This document shows positions 42,973 to 50,744 of a stretch of 64,000 nt of DNA, piece by piece (the first letter of the stretch is position 1; each line of letters starts with the position of its first letter). Below the pieces are notes generated by a model. That model saw only the letters and a list, made by a program, of their open reading frames with translations. It searched no databases and was not told the DNA's origin. The position numbers were made by a program, and so were the translations under genes. The stretch comes from Kaistia soli DSM 19436 (GTDB lineage: Bacteria; Pseudomonadota; Alphaproteobacteria; Rhizobiales; Kaistiaceae): the NCBI RefSeq assembly GCF_900129325.1, contig NZ_FQUP01000002.1, positions 574,668 through 638,667 on the forward strand, written 5' to 3'.

Positions 42973-43880
42973 CCAGCCGGCTTCGCGCGCAGCCCCGGCT
43001 TCCCGGCCGGCATCGCGGCAAGCGCGGCGCCGGCGACCACGAGCAGCGTGGCAATGGCGAGCCGCCAGCTCGGCTCGGCCGCGCCAGCAGCGACGAGCAG
43101 GATCATCGAGAGCGGCGGCGTCGCATAGGAGAGCGCGCCGAGCACGGCGATATCGCCCTTCTTCGTCGCATGATCCCAGGCGGCGAAGGCCGCGCCGACG
43201 GGGCCGACGCCGAGGACCAGCAGCGCGAGCGCCGTGCTGCTGTCCGGCATCAAGAAACGTTCGCCGATGGCGAAATGCCCGATCGCGCCGAGCACGGCAA
43301 CGGCCGCGCAGACCCCGATCATCGGCTCGCTTCCCGTGGCGCCGATCCGGTTGTTGAGCACCGAATAGAGGCCCCAGACCAGGGCGCAGGCGAGGGCGCA
43401 GGCATAGCCGACGAGCGCATCGCCGCCGAGCGCGATGCCGCCGAAGCCGACGAGCAGCACCGTTGCGCCAAAACCGATGACGCCCCCGACAAGCTGTGGC
43501 CAACCGAGGCGGCTTTCACCGCCGGGCAGCACACCCGCGAGGATGACGATCATCAACGGCCAGAGATAATTGATGATCGTGACCGGTCCGACCGGCGCGA
43601 GGCGGAACGAGATGAAGTAAAGCGCGTGGTAGACGAAAATGCCGCCGATCGCGAGCATCCACGCGCGCGCCGGCCACTGGCGAAACGCGCGCGCGATGCC
43701 GCCGAGGCCCTGTCGCGGCAGGAAGCAGAGGAACAGCGTCACCGCGCCGATAGCAAATGTGATGGCGAGCGCCTCGAAGGTCGGGATGGCCCGCGACAGG
43801 CTGGTCACAAGCGCAAGGCAGGACCAGAGCAGGATGGCCAGCGCTCCGGTCGCCGTCGCCATGCGGCGCGCCTTGTCCAT
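42969..43880 (-). CDS. EamA/DMT-family transporter
   Basis: The 303-residue protein has ten hydrophobic helices in two EamA repeats of five. Helix 1 reads ATGALAILLWSCLALVTSLS, and the second repeat starts near ALVGYACALACALVWGLYSVLNNRI. The pattern is close to the YddG-type aromatic amino acid exporters, though substrates vary widely. It starts 5 bases after the mtnC stop on the same strand, so the two are probably co-transcribed. This placement may hint at export of a sulfur-containing or methionine-related metabolite, which is speculative. Confidence 0.85.
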   Translation of the reverse strand: MDKARRMATATGALAILLWSCLALVTSLSRAIPTFEALAITFAIGAVTLFLCFLPRQGLGGIARAFRQWPARAWMLAIGGIFVYHALYFISFRLAPVGPVTIINYLWPLMIVILAGVLPGGESRLGWPQLVGGVIGFGATVLLVGFGGIALGGDALVGYACALACALVWGLYSVLNNRIGATGSEPMIGVCAAVAVLGAIGHFAIGERFLMPDSSTALALLVLGVGPVGAAFAAWDHATKKGDIAVLGALSYATPPLSMILLVAAGAAEPSWRLAIATLLVVAGAALAAMPAGKPGLRAKPAG

Positions 43881-43885
43881 GTCGA

Positions 43886-44599
43886 TCAGGCCTTCAGTGT
43901 GCCGGCGAGCGCATCGATCTCGCTGAAATCCCTGGCGACGGGGTGGCCGTGACCCTCGGGCAGCACGGCCTCGCCACGATCGAGCGCGATCGTCATCATC
44001 CCCGCCTCGCGGGCGGCGTCGAGTTCGGCCGTGTTGTCGGAGAGAAACAGGATGCGGAAGGGCGGCAAATCAGCGACTTCGGCAATGGCAGCGTAGGAGG
44101 CATGATCGGTCTTGGCGCCGACCAGCGTGTCGAAGAAGCCGGAGAAGAGAATGGTGAGGTCGCCGAATTCCGTATGGCCGAAGATCAGCTTTTGCGCCAG
44201 CACGGAGCCGGAGGAATAGACATAGAGCGACAGTCCCTCATTGCGCCAACGCGCGAGAAATTCGGCCGCGTCGGGATAAAGATCGCCCTTGAGGGTTCCC
44301 GAACGGTATCCGTCTTCCCAGATGAGACCCTGCAGCGTCTTGAGCGGTGTCGCTTTTCGGTCGGCATCGATCCAGCTTTGCAGAAGTGCCACCGTCTCGT
44401 CCTGTGACAGGTCCGCCCGGCCGGCCAGCACCCGCGCCTCCGTCAGCGCCGCCTTGACCGTCGGATCGTCGGCATGCTCGGCGACATATCCGGCAAGGCG
44501 CTGCCGCGCATAGGGGAAGAGCACGTCCTTGACGAAGGATATGGACGAGGTCGTGCCTTCGATATCGGTGAGAACAGCGCGGATCGGATGGTTCGTCAT
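43886..44599 (-). CDS. mtnC: Acireductone synthase / enolase-phosphatase MtnC
   Basis: The 237-residue HAD-superfamily enzyme has the nucleophile motif VLTDIEGTTSSISFVKDVLFPYA that distinguishes MtnC, VYSSGSVLAQKLIFGH (motif II) and LFLSDNTAELDAAREAGM (motif III). It converts 2,3-diketo-5-methylthiopentyl-1-phosphate to acireductone in methionine salvage. It diverges from mtnA across 152 bases. The other salvage genes (mtnB, mtnD, a kinase mtnK or phosphorylase mtnP) are not recognised in this window. Confidence 0.93.
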   Translation of the reverse strand: MTNHPIRAVLTDIEGTTSSISFVKDVLFPYARQRLAGYVAEHADDPTVKAALTEARVLAGRADLSQDETVALLQSWIDADRKATPLKTLQGLIWEDGYRSGTLKGDLYPDAAEFLARWRNEGLSLYVYSSGSVLAQKLIFGHTEFGDLTILFSGFFDTLVGAKTDHASYAAIAEVADLPPFRILFLSDNTAELDAAREAGMMTIALDRGEAVLPEGHGHPVARDFSEIDALAGTLKA

Positions 44600-44751
44600 C
44601 TCGTCTTCGTCTCCAAGCGGCGCCTCGGCCGATCCCGCTGGTACCGGCTCCGATCGGGGTTGAAGAGCCGAGGCTTCGCCTCTACTCGATTACGTCTGCG
44701 GGGTCATCCCCCTTTTCCGCCGGCCGCGCCGGCATGTCTGGAGTGTTCGTG

Positions 44752-45849
44752 ATGAAAGTTGACGGCGTCGCTTATCGTTCGATCTGGCGTGACGGCAATG
44801 AGTCCGCTGTGACGGTGGTCGACCAGACGCTGCTGCCGCATCGCTTCGAAACGCTCCGGATCGAAACCGTCACGGAGGCCATCGATGCGATCAAGCGGAT
44901 GGTGGTGCGCGGCGCACCGCTGATCGGCGTCACCGGCGCTTACGGCTATGCGATGGCGCTCGCCGCCGACGCGTCCGACTCCAATGTCGCCGGTGCCTAT
45001 GACGCGCTCTATGCGGCGCGGCCGACGGCGGTCAATCTACGCTGGGCGCTCGACATCGTTCGCGCAGCCGTTGCCGGCCTCCCGGAAGCGGAGCGCGCCG
45101 TCGTGGCCTTTGCCACCGCCGATCGCCTGCATGCCGAAGACATTCGCACCAATGGCACGATGGCGGCCAACGGCGCGGCGCTCATCCGCGAGATCTGGGA
45201 GGCCAAGGGCCGCTCCGGACCGGTCAACATCCTCACCCACTGCAATACCGGATGGATCGCCTGCGTCGACTGGGGCACGGCGCTCGGCGTCGTCTACAGC
45301 GCGCATGACGCCGGCATTCCGGTGCATGTCTTCGTCGACGAAACCCGGCCGCGCAACCAGGGCGCCAGCCTCACCACATGGGAACTCGGTTCGCATGGCG
45401 TGCCGCATACGCTGATCGCCGACAATGCCGGCGGCCACCTGATGCAGCACGGCGCGGTCGACATCTGCCTCGTCGGCGCTGACCGCGTCACCGCCTCGGG
45501 CGATGCCTGCAACAAGATCGGCACTTATCTCAAGGCGTTGGCCGCGCATGACAACCATGTGCCGTTTTATGTCGTAATGCCCGGCTCGACCATCGATTGG
45601 CGTGTCGACGACGGCGTCAAGGAAATCGAAATCGAGGAGCGCGCGAGCGACGAGGTCACGCATATCTCGGGCATCTCCGGTGATGGCACGATCGTGAAGG
45701 TGCGCCTCGCGCCGAAAGGCACCAAGGCGGCGAACCCTGCCTTCGACGTCACGCCGGCACGGCTCCTGACCGGTCTCGTCACCGAGCGCGGCGTCGCAAA
45801 GGCGAGCCGAGAAGGCTTGCTCGGGCTTTATCCCGAGCGCGCCAGCTGA
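44752..45849 (+). CDS. mtnA: Methylthioribose-1-phosphate isomerase MtnA
   Basis: The 365-residue eIF2B-like isomerase has RMVVRGAPLIGVTGAYGYAMAL, the catalytic Cys region LTHCNTGWIACVDWGTALGVV and the catalytic Asp in CLVGADRVTASGD. It converts 5-methylthioribose-1-phosphate to the ribulose form in salvage of methylthioadenosine. ATG 44752 is preferred because TGGAG lies upstream. ATG 44734 in the same frame is an alternative. It ends one base before the stop of the convergent MFS gene. Confidence 0.94.
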   Translation: MKVDGVAYRSIWRDGNESAVTVVDQTLLPHRFETLRIETVTEAIDAIKRMVVRGAPLIGVTGAYGYAMALAADASDSNVAGAYDALYAARPTAVNLRWALDIVRAAVAGLPEAERAVVAFATADRLHAEDIRTNGTMAANGAALIREIWEAKGRSGPVNILTHCNTGWIACVDWGTALGVVYSAHDAGIPVHVFVDETRPRNQGASLTTWELGSHGVPHTLIADNAGGHLMQHGAVDICLVGADRVTASGDACNKIGTYLKALAAHDNHVPFYVVMPGSTIDWRVDDGVKEIEIEERASDEVTHISGISGDGTIVKVRLAPKGTKAANPAFDVTPARLLTGLVTERGVAKASREGLLGLYPERAS

Positions 45850-47070
45850 TCAGGCTCGTTGTTGCGCGCCGGAGCCAGGGCACGCCGGTATGTCGTCACG
45901 TCGGAACCAGGTACGCCGGCCGGCTCGCGTCGTGAGAGCGAAGACGATGAGCGCCGCCACTTCGAACAGAGCGGCGACCCAGCCGATTGCCGTCACCGAG
46001 GCGAGGTCTATGGCGGCGGCGCCGGCTGTCGCCCCGGCCGCGGTGCCGAGATAGATTGCCGACGAGTTCAGTGACAGCGAGACAGCGGCGAGCGGCGGAT
46101 CGACGGCAACGAGGCGCACCTGCTGCACCGCAGGCAGCGCCCAGGCGAACAAGCCCCAGATGCCGAGCGCAACTACGACGACGACGAGCCCCGCGCGATC
46201 GGGAGCAAAGGTTGCGGCGAGCGAGATTGCGACGAAGTCGACGGCGAGTGTCACAAGGATCGTCGTGATGAAGCGGCGCTGGTTCCAGCGGTCGGCCGCA
46301 TAGCCGCCGAAGAAGTTGCCGGCAGCGCTGCCGATGCCGACGACGAACAATGCAAAGGCGATCATGCTGGGCGAGACGTTGAACACATCCTTGAGCAGCG
46401 CGCCGGCATAGGTACTGACCGTGAAGGCGCCGGCAATCGCGAGCACGGTCAGCCCGAGGATCGAGAGCACCTCCGGACGACGCGCCACCGCGAGCCGGGT
46501 GCCGAGCGAGGCCGCCGGCGGTGCCGCGACCTGCGGCAACTGCGACACGATGCCGATGAGGGCAAGGACAGCGAGCCCGGCGACGCCGATAAACGTCGCC
46601 CGCCAGCCGAGATGCTCGGCGAGAATGGTTCCCGCGGGGACGCCGACGACGACCGCGATCGTCATGCCGCTATAGATGATCGCAATGGCGCGGCCCCGCT
46701 TCTCCGGCGCGGCGATCATCGCCGCGGTGCCCGTTGCAGCCGGCGTGAAGGCGGCTGCCGAGAGGGCGAGCAAAGCGCGCGAGCCCATCAGCCACCAGTA
46801 ACCGGGCGCTATCGCGGCGACGAGGTTGGCGAGCGCGAAGGCGGCTATGGATGCGGCCAGCAGTGGCTTTCGAGGCAGGCTCGCCGTGGCCACAGCGGTG
46901 AGCGGTGCCGAGATCGCGTAGACGAGGGCGAAGCAGGTCACGAGATGGCCGGCCATCGCCACAGAAACCTGCAGATCGGATGCCATGGCCGGCAGGATTC
47001 CTGCGATCATGAAGCCTTCGGTGCCGATGGCGAATGTACCGAAGGACAGCCAGATGAGAGAACGGAGCAT
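45850..47070 (-). CDS. MFS efflux transporter (AraJ/DHA1 type)
   Basis: The 406-residue protein has about twelve membrane helices. It starts MLRSLIWLSFGTFAIGTEGFMIAGILPAMASDLQVSVAMAGHLV, the pattern of AraJ/YdhP-type sugar- or drug-efflux permeases, and has motif-A-like residues after helix 2. The substrate is unknown. ATG 47070 is chosen. An upstream in-frame TTG at 47091 lies inside the operator palindrome and is less likely. It diverges from an ArsR-type regulator with two matching palindromes between, so it is probably repressed by that regulator. Confidence 0.87.
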   Translation of the reverse strand: MLRSLIWLSFGTFAIGTEGFMIAGILPAMASDLQVSVAMAGHLVTCFALVYAISAPLTAVATASLPRKPLLAASIAAFALANLVAAIAPGYWWLMGSRALLALSAAAFTPAATGTAAMIAAPEKRGRAIAIIYSGMTIAVVVGVPAGTILAEHLGWRATFIGVAGLAVLALIGIVSQLPQVAAPPAASLGTRLAVARRPEVLSILGLTVLAIAGAFTVSTYAGALLKDVFNVSPSMIAFALFVVGIGSAAGNFFGGYAADRWNQRRFITTILVTLAVDFVAISLAATFAPDRAGLVVVVVALGIWGLFAWALPAVQQVRLVAVDPPLAAVSLSLNSSAIYLGTAAGATAGAAAIDLASVTAIGWVAALFEVAALIVFALTTRAGRRTWFRRDDIPACPGSGAQQRA

Positions 47071-47085
47071 GCGATCGTTCCATAA

Positions 47086-47103
47086 GTTCAATAACTATTG
47101 AAC
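47086..47103. promoter_or_regulatory. Operator 1 between the MFS exporter and the ArsR regulator
   Basis: GTTCAATAACTATTGAAC is an 18-base perfect dyad of 7-bp arms, 16 bases upstream of the MFS start codon. Its outer arms GTTCAA and TTGAAC are identical to those of the second site at 47134-47151. Both sites have a six-base interior, a strong sign of a specific repressor site. Confidence 0.72.
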
Positions 47104-47133
47104 AATAGATATCCGTCTCCTGTCCGTCAATCA

Positions 47134-47151
47134 GTTCAAGGATTGTTGAAC
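47134..47151. promoter_or_regulatory. Operator 2 between the MFS exporter and the ArsR regulator
   Basis: GTTCAA-GGATTG-TTGAAC is an 18-base dyad with the same half sites and spacing as the site at 47086-47103. It lies 29 bases upstream of the ArsR-type gene. The two centres are 48 bases apart. The pair fits autoregulation of the regulator and repression of the exporter. Confidence 0.72.
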
Positions 47152-47180
47152 TCTTCGCGTCCGATGCCTATGATTCCGGA

Positions 47181-47501
47181 ATGGCCAAGGAGCTTTTTCA
47201 CCCCGACATCGACCAGATCGATCTGTCTGCCGTTCTCGATGCGCTGAGTGACCCGACGCGACGCGAGATCGTCGCCTATCTCTCGGAGGTCGGCGAAGAC
47301 AGCTGCGGCTCGATGAGCCCGTTCTCGTCCAAGACAAACCTCACTTATCACCTGGCGCGCCTCCGCGAGTCCGGCGTGACGCGCACGCGAATCGAGGGTC
47401 CGCGGCGATTGATCTCTGTGCGGGCGGCCGATATCGAGCAGCGCTTTCCCGGCCTGCTGCCCTCTATCTTGACGGCAGTCAGGGCGGCCGATCCGGGCTG
47501 A
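47181..47501 (+). CDS. ArsR-family winged-helix transcriptional regulator
   Basis: The 106-residue protein is a single winged helix-turn-helix domain: LSAVLDALSDPTRREIVAYLSE (helices 1-2), then SSKTNLTYHLARLRESGVTRTRIEGPRRLISVR (recognition helix and wing). The metal-binding CxC motif of true arsenic sensors is absent. One cysteine (EDSCGSM) is present. It resembles the HTH_20/ArsR group that controls drug or organic-ligand exporters. It diverges from an MFS exporter and probably represses it and itself through the two GTTCAA-N6-TTGAAC sites. Confidence 0.88.
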   Translation: MAKELFHPDIDQIDLSAVLDALSDPTRREIVAYLSEVGEDSCGSMSPFSSKTNLTYHLARLRESGVTRTRIEGPRRLISVRAADIEQRFPGLLPSILTAVRAADPG

Positions 47502-47514
47502 CCAGTAGTCGTCT

Positions 47515-47838
47515 TTACTCGCCGAGCGGCGGCCTGATGTCCTGAGGCTTTGTCCGCGTTGCGCCTTGGCGCGCCGTGCCGTTCGAGACGCAGTAGCAAC
47601 GCGTCCCGGAGCGCTGCAGACGGCCGAGCGGGCAGGTTCCAGCTGCAAGCTGGCACTGGTTCGCATTGAGCGAGGGCATCACCGAAGGCGGTACGCTTTT
47701 GATGATCTTAGGCGGATCGAGGCCGATCGAGGGCTGCTTGAACAGCTCGCCCGCTGAGGCGGCCGGGGCAAGAGCGAGAAGCGCCAATCCGAGGGCGAAC
47801 CCGTGGCCGAACCGGCCTGTTCTGCGATCTGACGCCAT
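47515..47838 (-). CDS. Small exported cysteine-containing protein, function unknown
   Basis: I do not recognise this 107-residue protein. It starts with a signal peptide ([30 protein letters not shown], cleavage near residue 29), so it is probably periplasmic or secreted. The mature part is Pro- and Ser-rich with four cysteines (QCQLAAGTC and TRCYCVS), which could form two disulfides. The C-terminus is basic and Pro-rich. ATG 47838 is chosen because GGAGAAGCGGGA lies upstream. The frame extends to 48009, but the extension has no signal-like or conserved features. It is convergent with the ArsR gene and divergent from fabA. Confidence 0.65.
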   Translation of the reverse strand: MASDRRTGRFGHGFALGLALLALAPAASAGELFKQPSIGLDPPKIIKSVPPSVMPSLNANQCQLAAGTCPLGRLQRSGTRCYCVSNGTARQGATRTKPQDIRPPLGE

Positions 47839-48061
47839 TCCCGCTTCTCCGCCGGCAAACTGCTTCGCATTCCCGCTGCGCCGGATCGCGGCTTGGAAAG
47901 CCGCCGCCGCACGGGCTTTCGATCGGGTGGAGCCTATGTTAGGAAGGCCTCGGTTCGGCGGCGGCGCCTTTCGGGGGGCGCCGGTATGCCGACATATCGC
48001 ATATGGCATCCGTCGGGCAATTGCGCCAGACCGGGCGCCGAGAAGAGGTAGACTGACGGCA

Positions 48062-48589
48062 ATGGCAGACCGCCCGTCGCATTACGACTATGAATCGCTT
48101 CTCGCCTGCGGGCGGGGCGAATTGTTCGGCGAAGGCAATGCGCAGCTGCCGCTGCCGCCGATGCTGATGTTCGACCGCATCACCTCGATCAGCGAGGAAG
48201 GCGGCGAATATGGCAAGGGCCACATCCGCGCCGAGCTCGATGTGACGCCGGACCTCTGGTTCTTCGCATGCCATTTCAAGGGCGATCCGGTCATGCCGGG
48301 CTGCCTCGGTCTCGATGCGCTCTGGCAGATGCTGGGCTTCTTCCTTGGCTGGTCCGGTTCGCCTGGTCGCGGCCGCGCGCTCTCGACCGGAGAACTCAAG
48401 TTCTCCGGCATGGTGCTGCCGAATGTGAAGCTCGTGGAATATGGCGTCGACCTGAAGCGCGTTCTCCGGTCGAAACTGGTGCTCGGCATTGCCGATGGCT
48501 GGCTTAAGGCCGATGGAGAGACCATCTACCGTGCGAAGGACCTGCGCGTCGGCCTGTTCAAGGGCGATGCGGTGCCAGCGGTCGGCTGA
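48062..48589 (+). CDS. fabA: 3-hydroxydecanoyl-ACP dehydratase/isomerase FabA
   Basis: The 175-residue hot-dog enzyme has the FabA active-site motif [31 protein letters not shown], with catalytic His in CHFKGD and Asp in GLDALWQ. The length is close to E. coli FabA (172). It dehydrates 3-hydroxydecanoyl-ACP and isomerises the trans-2 to the cis-3 bond, starting unsaturated fatty acid synthesis. ATG 48062 is used because the family begins just there. The open frame upstream to 47666 is not FabA-like. fabB and fabI follow. Confidence 0.95.
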   Translation: MADRPSHYDYESLLACGRGELFGEGNAQLPLPPMLMFDRITSISEEGGEYGKGHIRAELDVTPDLWFFACHFKGDPVMPGCLGLDALWQMLGFFLGWSGSPGRGRALSTGELKFSGMVLPNVKLVEYGVDLKRVLRSKLVLGIADGWLKADGETIYRAKDLRVGLFKGDAVPAVG

Positions 48590-48642
48590 GCGGCAGGACC
48601 GGCCCGGACCGGGCGGATCGACGAATTGAAGGACAGCGGACC

Positions 48643-49866
48643 ATGAAGCGGGTCGTCGTCACGGGGATGGGCATCGTCTCGTCCATCGGCAACAACACGC
48701 AGGAAGTGCTGGCGAGCCTGCACGAGGCGAAGAGCGGCATTTCCTTTGCGGGCGCGCAGGCTGAGCATGGCTTCCGCAGCCATGTCTTCGGCGCTCCGAC
48801 GCTCGATCCGGCCGAGGTGGTCGATCGCCGCGCGATGCGGTTCCATGGCGGCGGTACCGCCTGGAACCATGTCGCCATGGACCAGGCGATCCGCGATGCC
48901 GGCCTCGAGGAGAGCGAGATCTCCAACGAGCGCACCGGCATCATCATGGGGTCCGGCGGCCCTTCGACCCGGACGATCGTCGAGTCGGCGCAGAAGGCGC
49001 TTGCTTCGGGATCGTCCAAGAAGGTCGGCCCGCTCGCCGTGCCGAAGGCGATGTCGTCTTCGCCCTCCGCGACGCTGTCGACCTGGTTCAAGATCAAGGG
49101 CGTCAACTATTCGATCTCTTCCGCCTGTGCGACGTCCAACCATTGCATCGGCAACGCCTATGAGACGATCCAGTGGGGCAAGCAGGATCGCGTCTTCGCC
49201 GGAGGCTGCGAGGAACTGGACTGGACGCTGACCGTCCTTTTCGACGCGATGGGCGCCCTGTCCTCGCGCTACAACGCGATCCCGTCGGTCGCTTCGCGCG
49301 CCTATGATGCCAATCGCGACGGCTTCGTGATCTCGGGCGGTGCCGGCGTGCTGGTGCTCGAGGAACTCGAGGTCGCCAAGGCGCGCGGCGCCCGTATCTA
49401 TGGCGAAATCGTCGGTTATGGCTGCACGTCGGATGGCGCCGACATGGTGGCGCCCTCGGGCGAGGGCGCGGCGCGCTGCATGCGCCAGGCGATCTCGAAG
49501 GTCGGCAAGGTCGACTACATCAATCCGCACGCTACTTCGACGCCAGTTGGCGATCTGAAGGAGATGGAGGCGATCCGCGAAGTGTTCGGTGCCGGCGATG
49601 CCTGCCCGCCGATCTCGGCGACCAAGTCGCTCACCGGCCATTCGCAGGGCGCGACCGGCGTGCACGAGGCGATCTATTCGCTTTTGATGCTGAACAATCG
49701 TTTCATCACCAAGTCGGCTCATATCGATGAGCTGGACCCGGCCTTCGCCGACATGCCGATCGTGCGCGAGCGTATCGACGACGCGAAGATCGACACTGTG
49801 CTCTCCAACAGCTTCGGCTTCGGCGGCACCAACGCTTCGCTGGTCTTCCAGCGCTATGCCGGCTAG
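48643..49866 (+). CDS. fabB: Beta-ketoacyl-ACP synthase I FabB
   Basis: The 407-residue condensing enzyme has the catalytic Cys in [14 protein letters not shown], His in [11 protein letters not shown] and His in [12 protein letters not shown]. The HATSTP motif, in place of HGTGT, and the start [18 protein letters not shown] are typical of FabB. It elongates cis-3-decenoyl-ACP towards cis-vaccenate. It is 53 bases after fabA and 18 bases before fabI. Confidence 0.95.
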   Translation: MKRVVVTGMGIVSSIGNNTQEVLASLHEAKSGISFAGAQAEHGFRSHVFGAPTLDPAEVVDRRAMRFHGGGTAWNHVAMDQAIRDAGLEESEISNERTGIIMGSGGPSTRTIVESAQKALASGSSKKVGPLAVPKAMSSSPSATLSTWFKIKGVNYSISSACATSNHCIGNAYETIQWGKQDRVFAGGCEELDWTLTVLFDAMGALSSRYNAIPSVASRAYDANRDGFVISGGAGVLVLEELEVAKARGARIYGEIVGYGCTSDGADMVAPSGEGAARCMRQAISKVGKVDYINPHATSTPVGDLKEMEAIREVFGAGDACPPISATKSLTGHSQGATGVHEAIYSLLMLNNRFITKSAHIDELDPAFADMPIVRERIDDAKIDTVLSNSFGFGGTNASLVFQRYAG

Positions 49867-49884
49867 TCGGCGGGGAGACCGAGC

Positions 49885-50727
49885 ATGACCACGACGACAA
49901 CGCTGATGGCCGGCAAACGCGGTCTGGTCATGGGCGTCGCCAATGACCATTCGATCGCCTGGGGGATCGCCAAGGTTCTTGCGAGCCATGGCGCCGAGCT
50001 CGCCTTCACCTATCAGGGCGAAGCCTTCGGCCGACGGGTCAAGCCGCTGGCCGAATCGGTCGGCGCCAAGCTGCTGATCCCGTGCGATGTCGAGGATCTC
50101 GCCTCGGTCGACGGCGTGTTCGAGACGCTGAAGCAGGAATGGGGTGGCATCGACTTTCTCGTTCATGCCATCGCCTTCTCGGACAAAAACGAACTCAAGG
50201 GCCGCTACGCCGATACGACGCGCGAGAATTTCACGCGCACGATGATGATCTCGTGCTTCTCGTTCACCGAGGTCGCGAAGCGCGCCGCAGCGCTGATGCC
50301 GAATGGCGGCTCGATCCTGACGCTGACCTTCGGCGGCTCGACCCGCGTGTCGCCGAACTACAATGTCATGGGCGTCGCCAAGGCTGCGCTCGAATCCTCC
50401 GTGCGCTATCTCGCCAGCGATTTCGGCGGCGATGAAATCCGCGTCAACGCGATCTCGGCCGGACCGGTGCGCACTTTGGCCGGCGCCGGCATCGCCGATG
50501 CCCGGCTCATGTATAATTTCCAGCGCAAGAACGCTCCGCTCCGCCGCACGGTTTCGACCGAAGAAATCGGCGGCACGGCGCTTTATCTGCTGTCGGACCT
50601 CTCGACCGGCGTCACCGGCGAGATTCATTTCGTCGATGCCGGCTACAACATCATCGCCATGCCGCGCCTCGACGATCTGAAGGTGCATGAGGCGCAGGCT
50701 GAAAGCACCAACGAGGCGGCCGAGTAG
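49885..50727 (+). CDS. fabI: Enoyl-ACP reductase (NADH) FabI
   Basis: The 280-residue short-chain dehydrogenase has the FabI start GKRGLVMGVANDHSIAWGIAKVL, SFTEVAKRAAALMPNGGSILTLTFGG and the catalytic YNVMGVAKAALE (Tyr-x6-Lys spacing). The end of the fold shows GEIHFVDAGYNI. It reduces the enoyl-ACP double bond in each elongation cycle and is the usual triclosan target. It ends the fabA-fabB-fabI operon. hrpB begins 17 bases later. Confidence 0.95.
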   Translation: MTTTTTLMAGKRGLVMGVANDHSIAWGIAKVLASHGAELAFTYQGEAFGRRVKPLAESVGAKLLIPCDVEDLASVDGVFETLKQEWGGIDFLVHAIAFSDKNELKGRYADTTRENFTRTMMISCFSFTEVAKRAAALMPNGGSILTLTFGGSTRVSPNYNVMGVAKAALESSVRYLASDFGGDEIRVNAISAGPVRTLAGAGIADARLMYNFQRKNAPLRRTVSTEEIGGTALYLLSDLSTGVTGEIHFVDAGYNIIAMPRLDDLKVHEAQAESTNEAAE

Positions 50728-50744
50728 GGCCGTCCGGCCGCTTC

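Noticed and set aside
44600-44751. Possible SAM- or SAH-responsive riboswitch before mtnA
   Set aside because: The region has GC hairpins but none of the conserved SAM-II or SAH core sequence I can recall.
48526-50688. A 720-codon minus-strand open frame opposite fabB and fabI
   Set aside because: FabB and FabI are certain on the plus strand. The opposing sequence has no motif.
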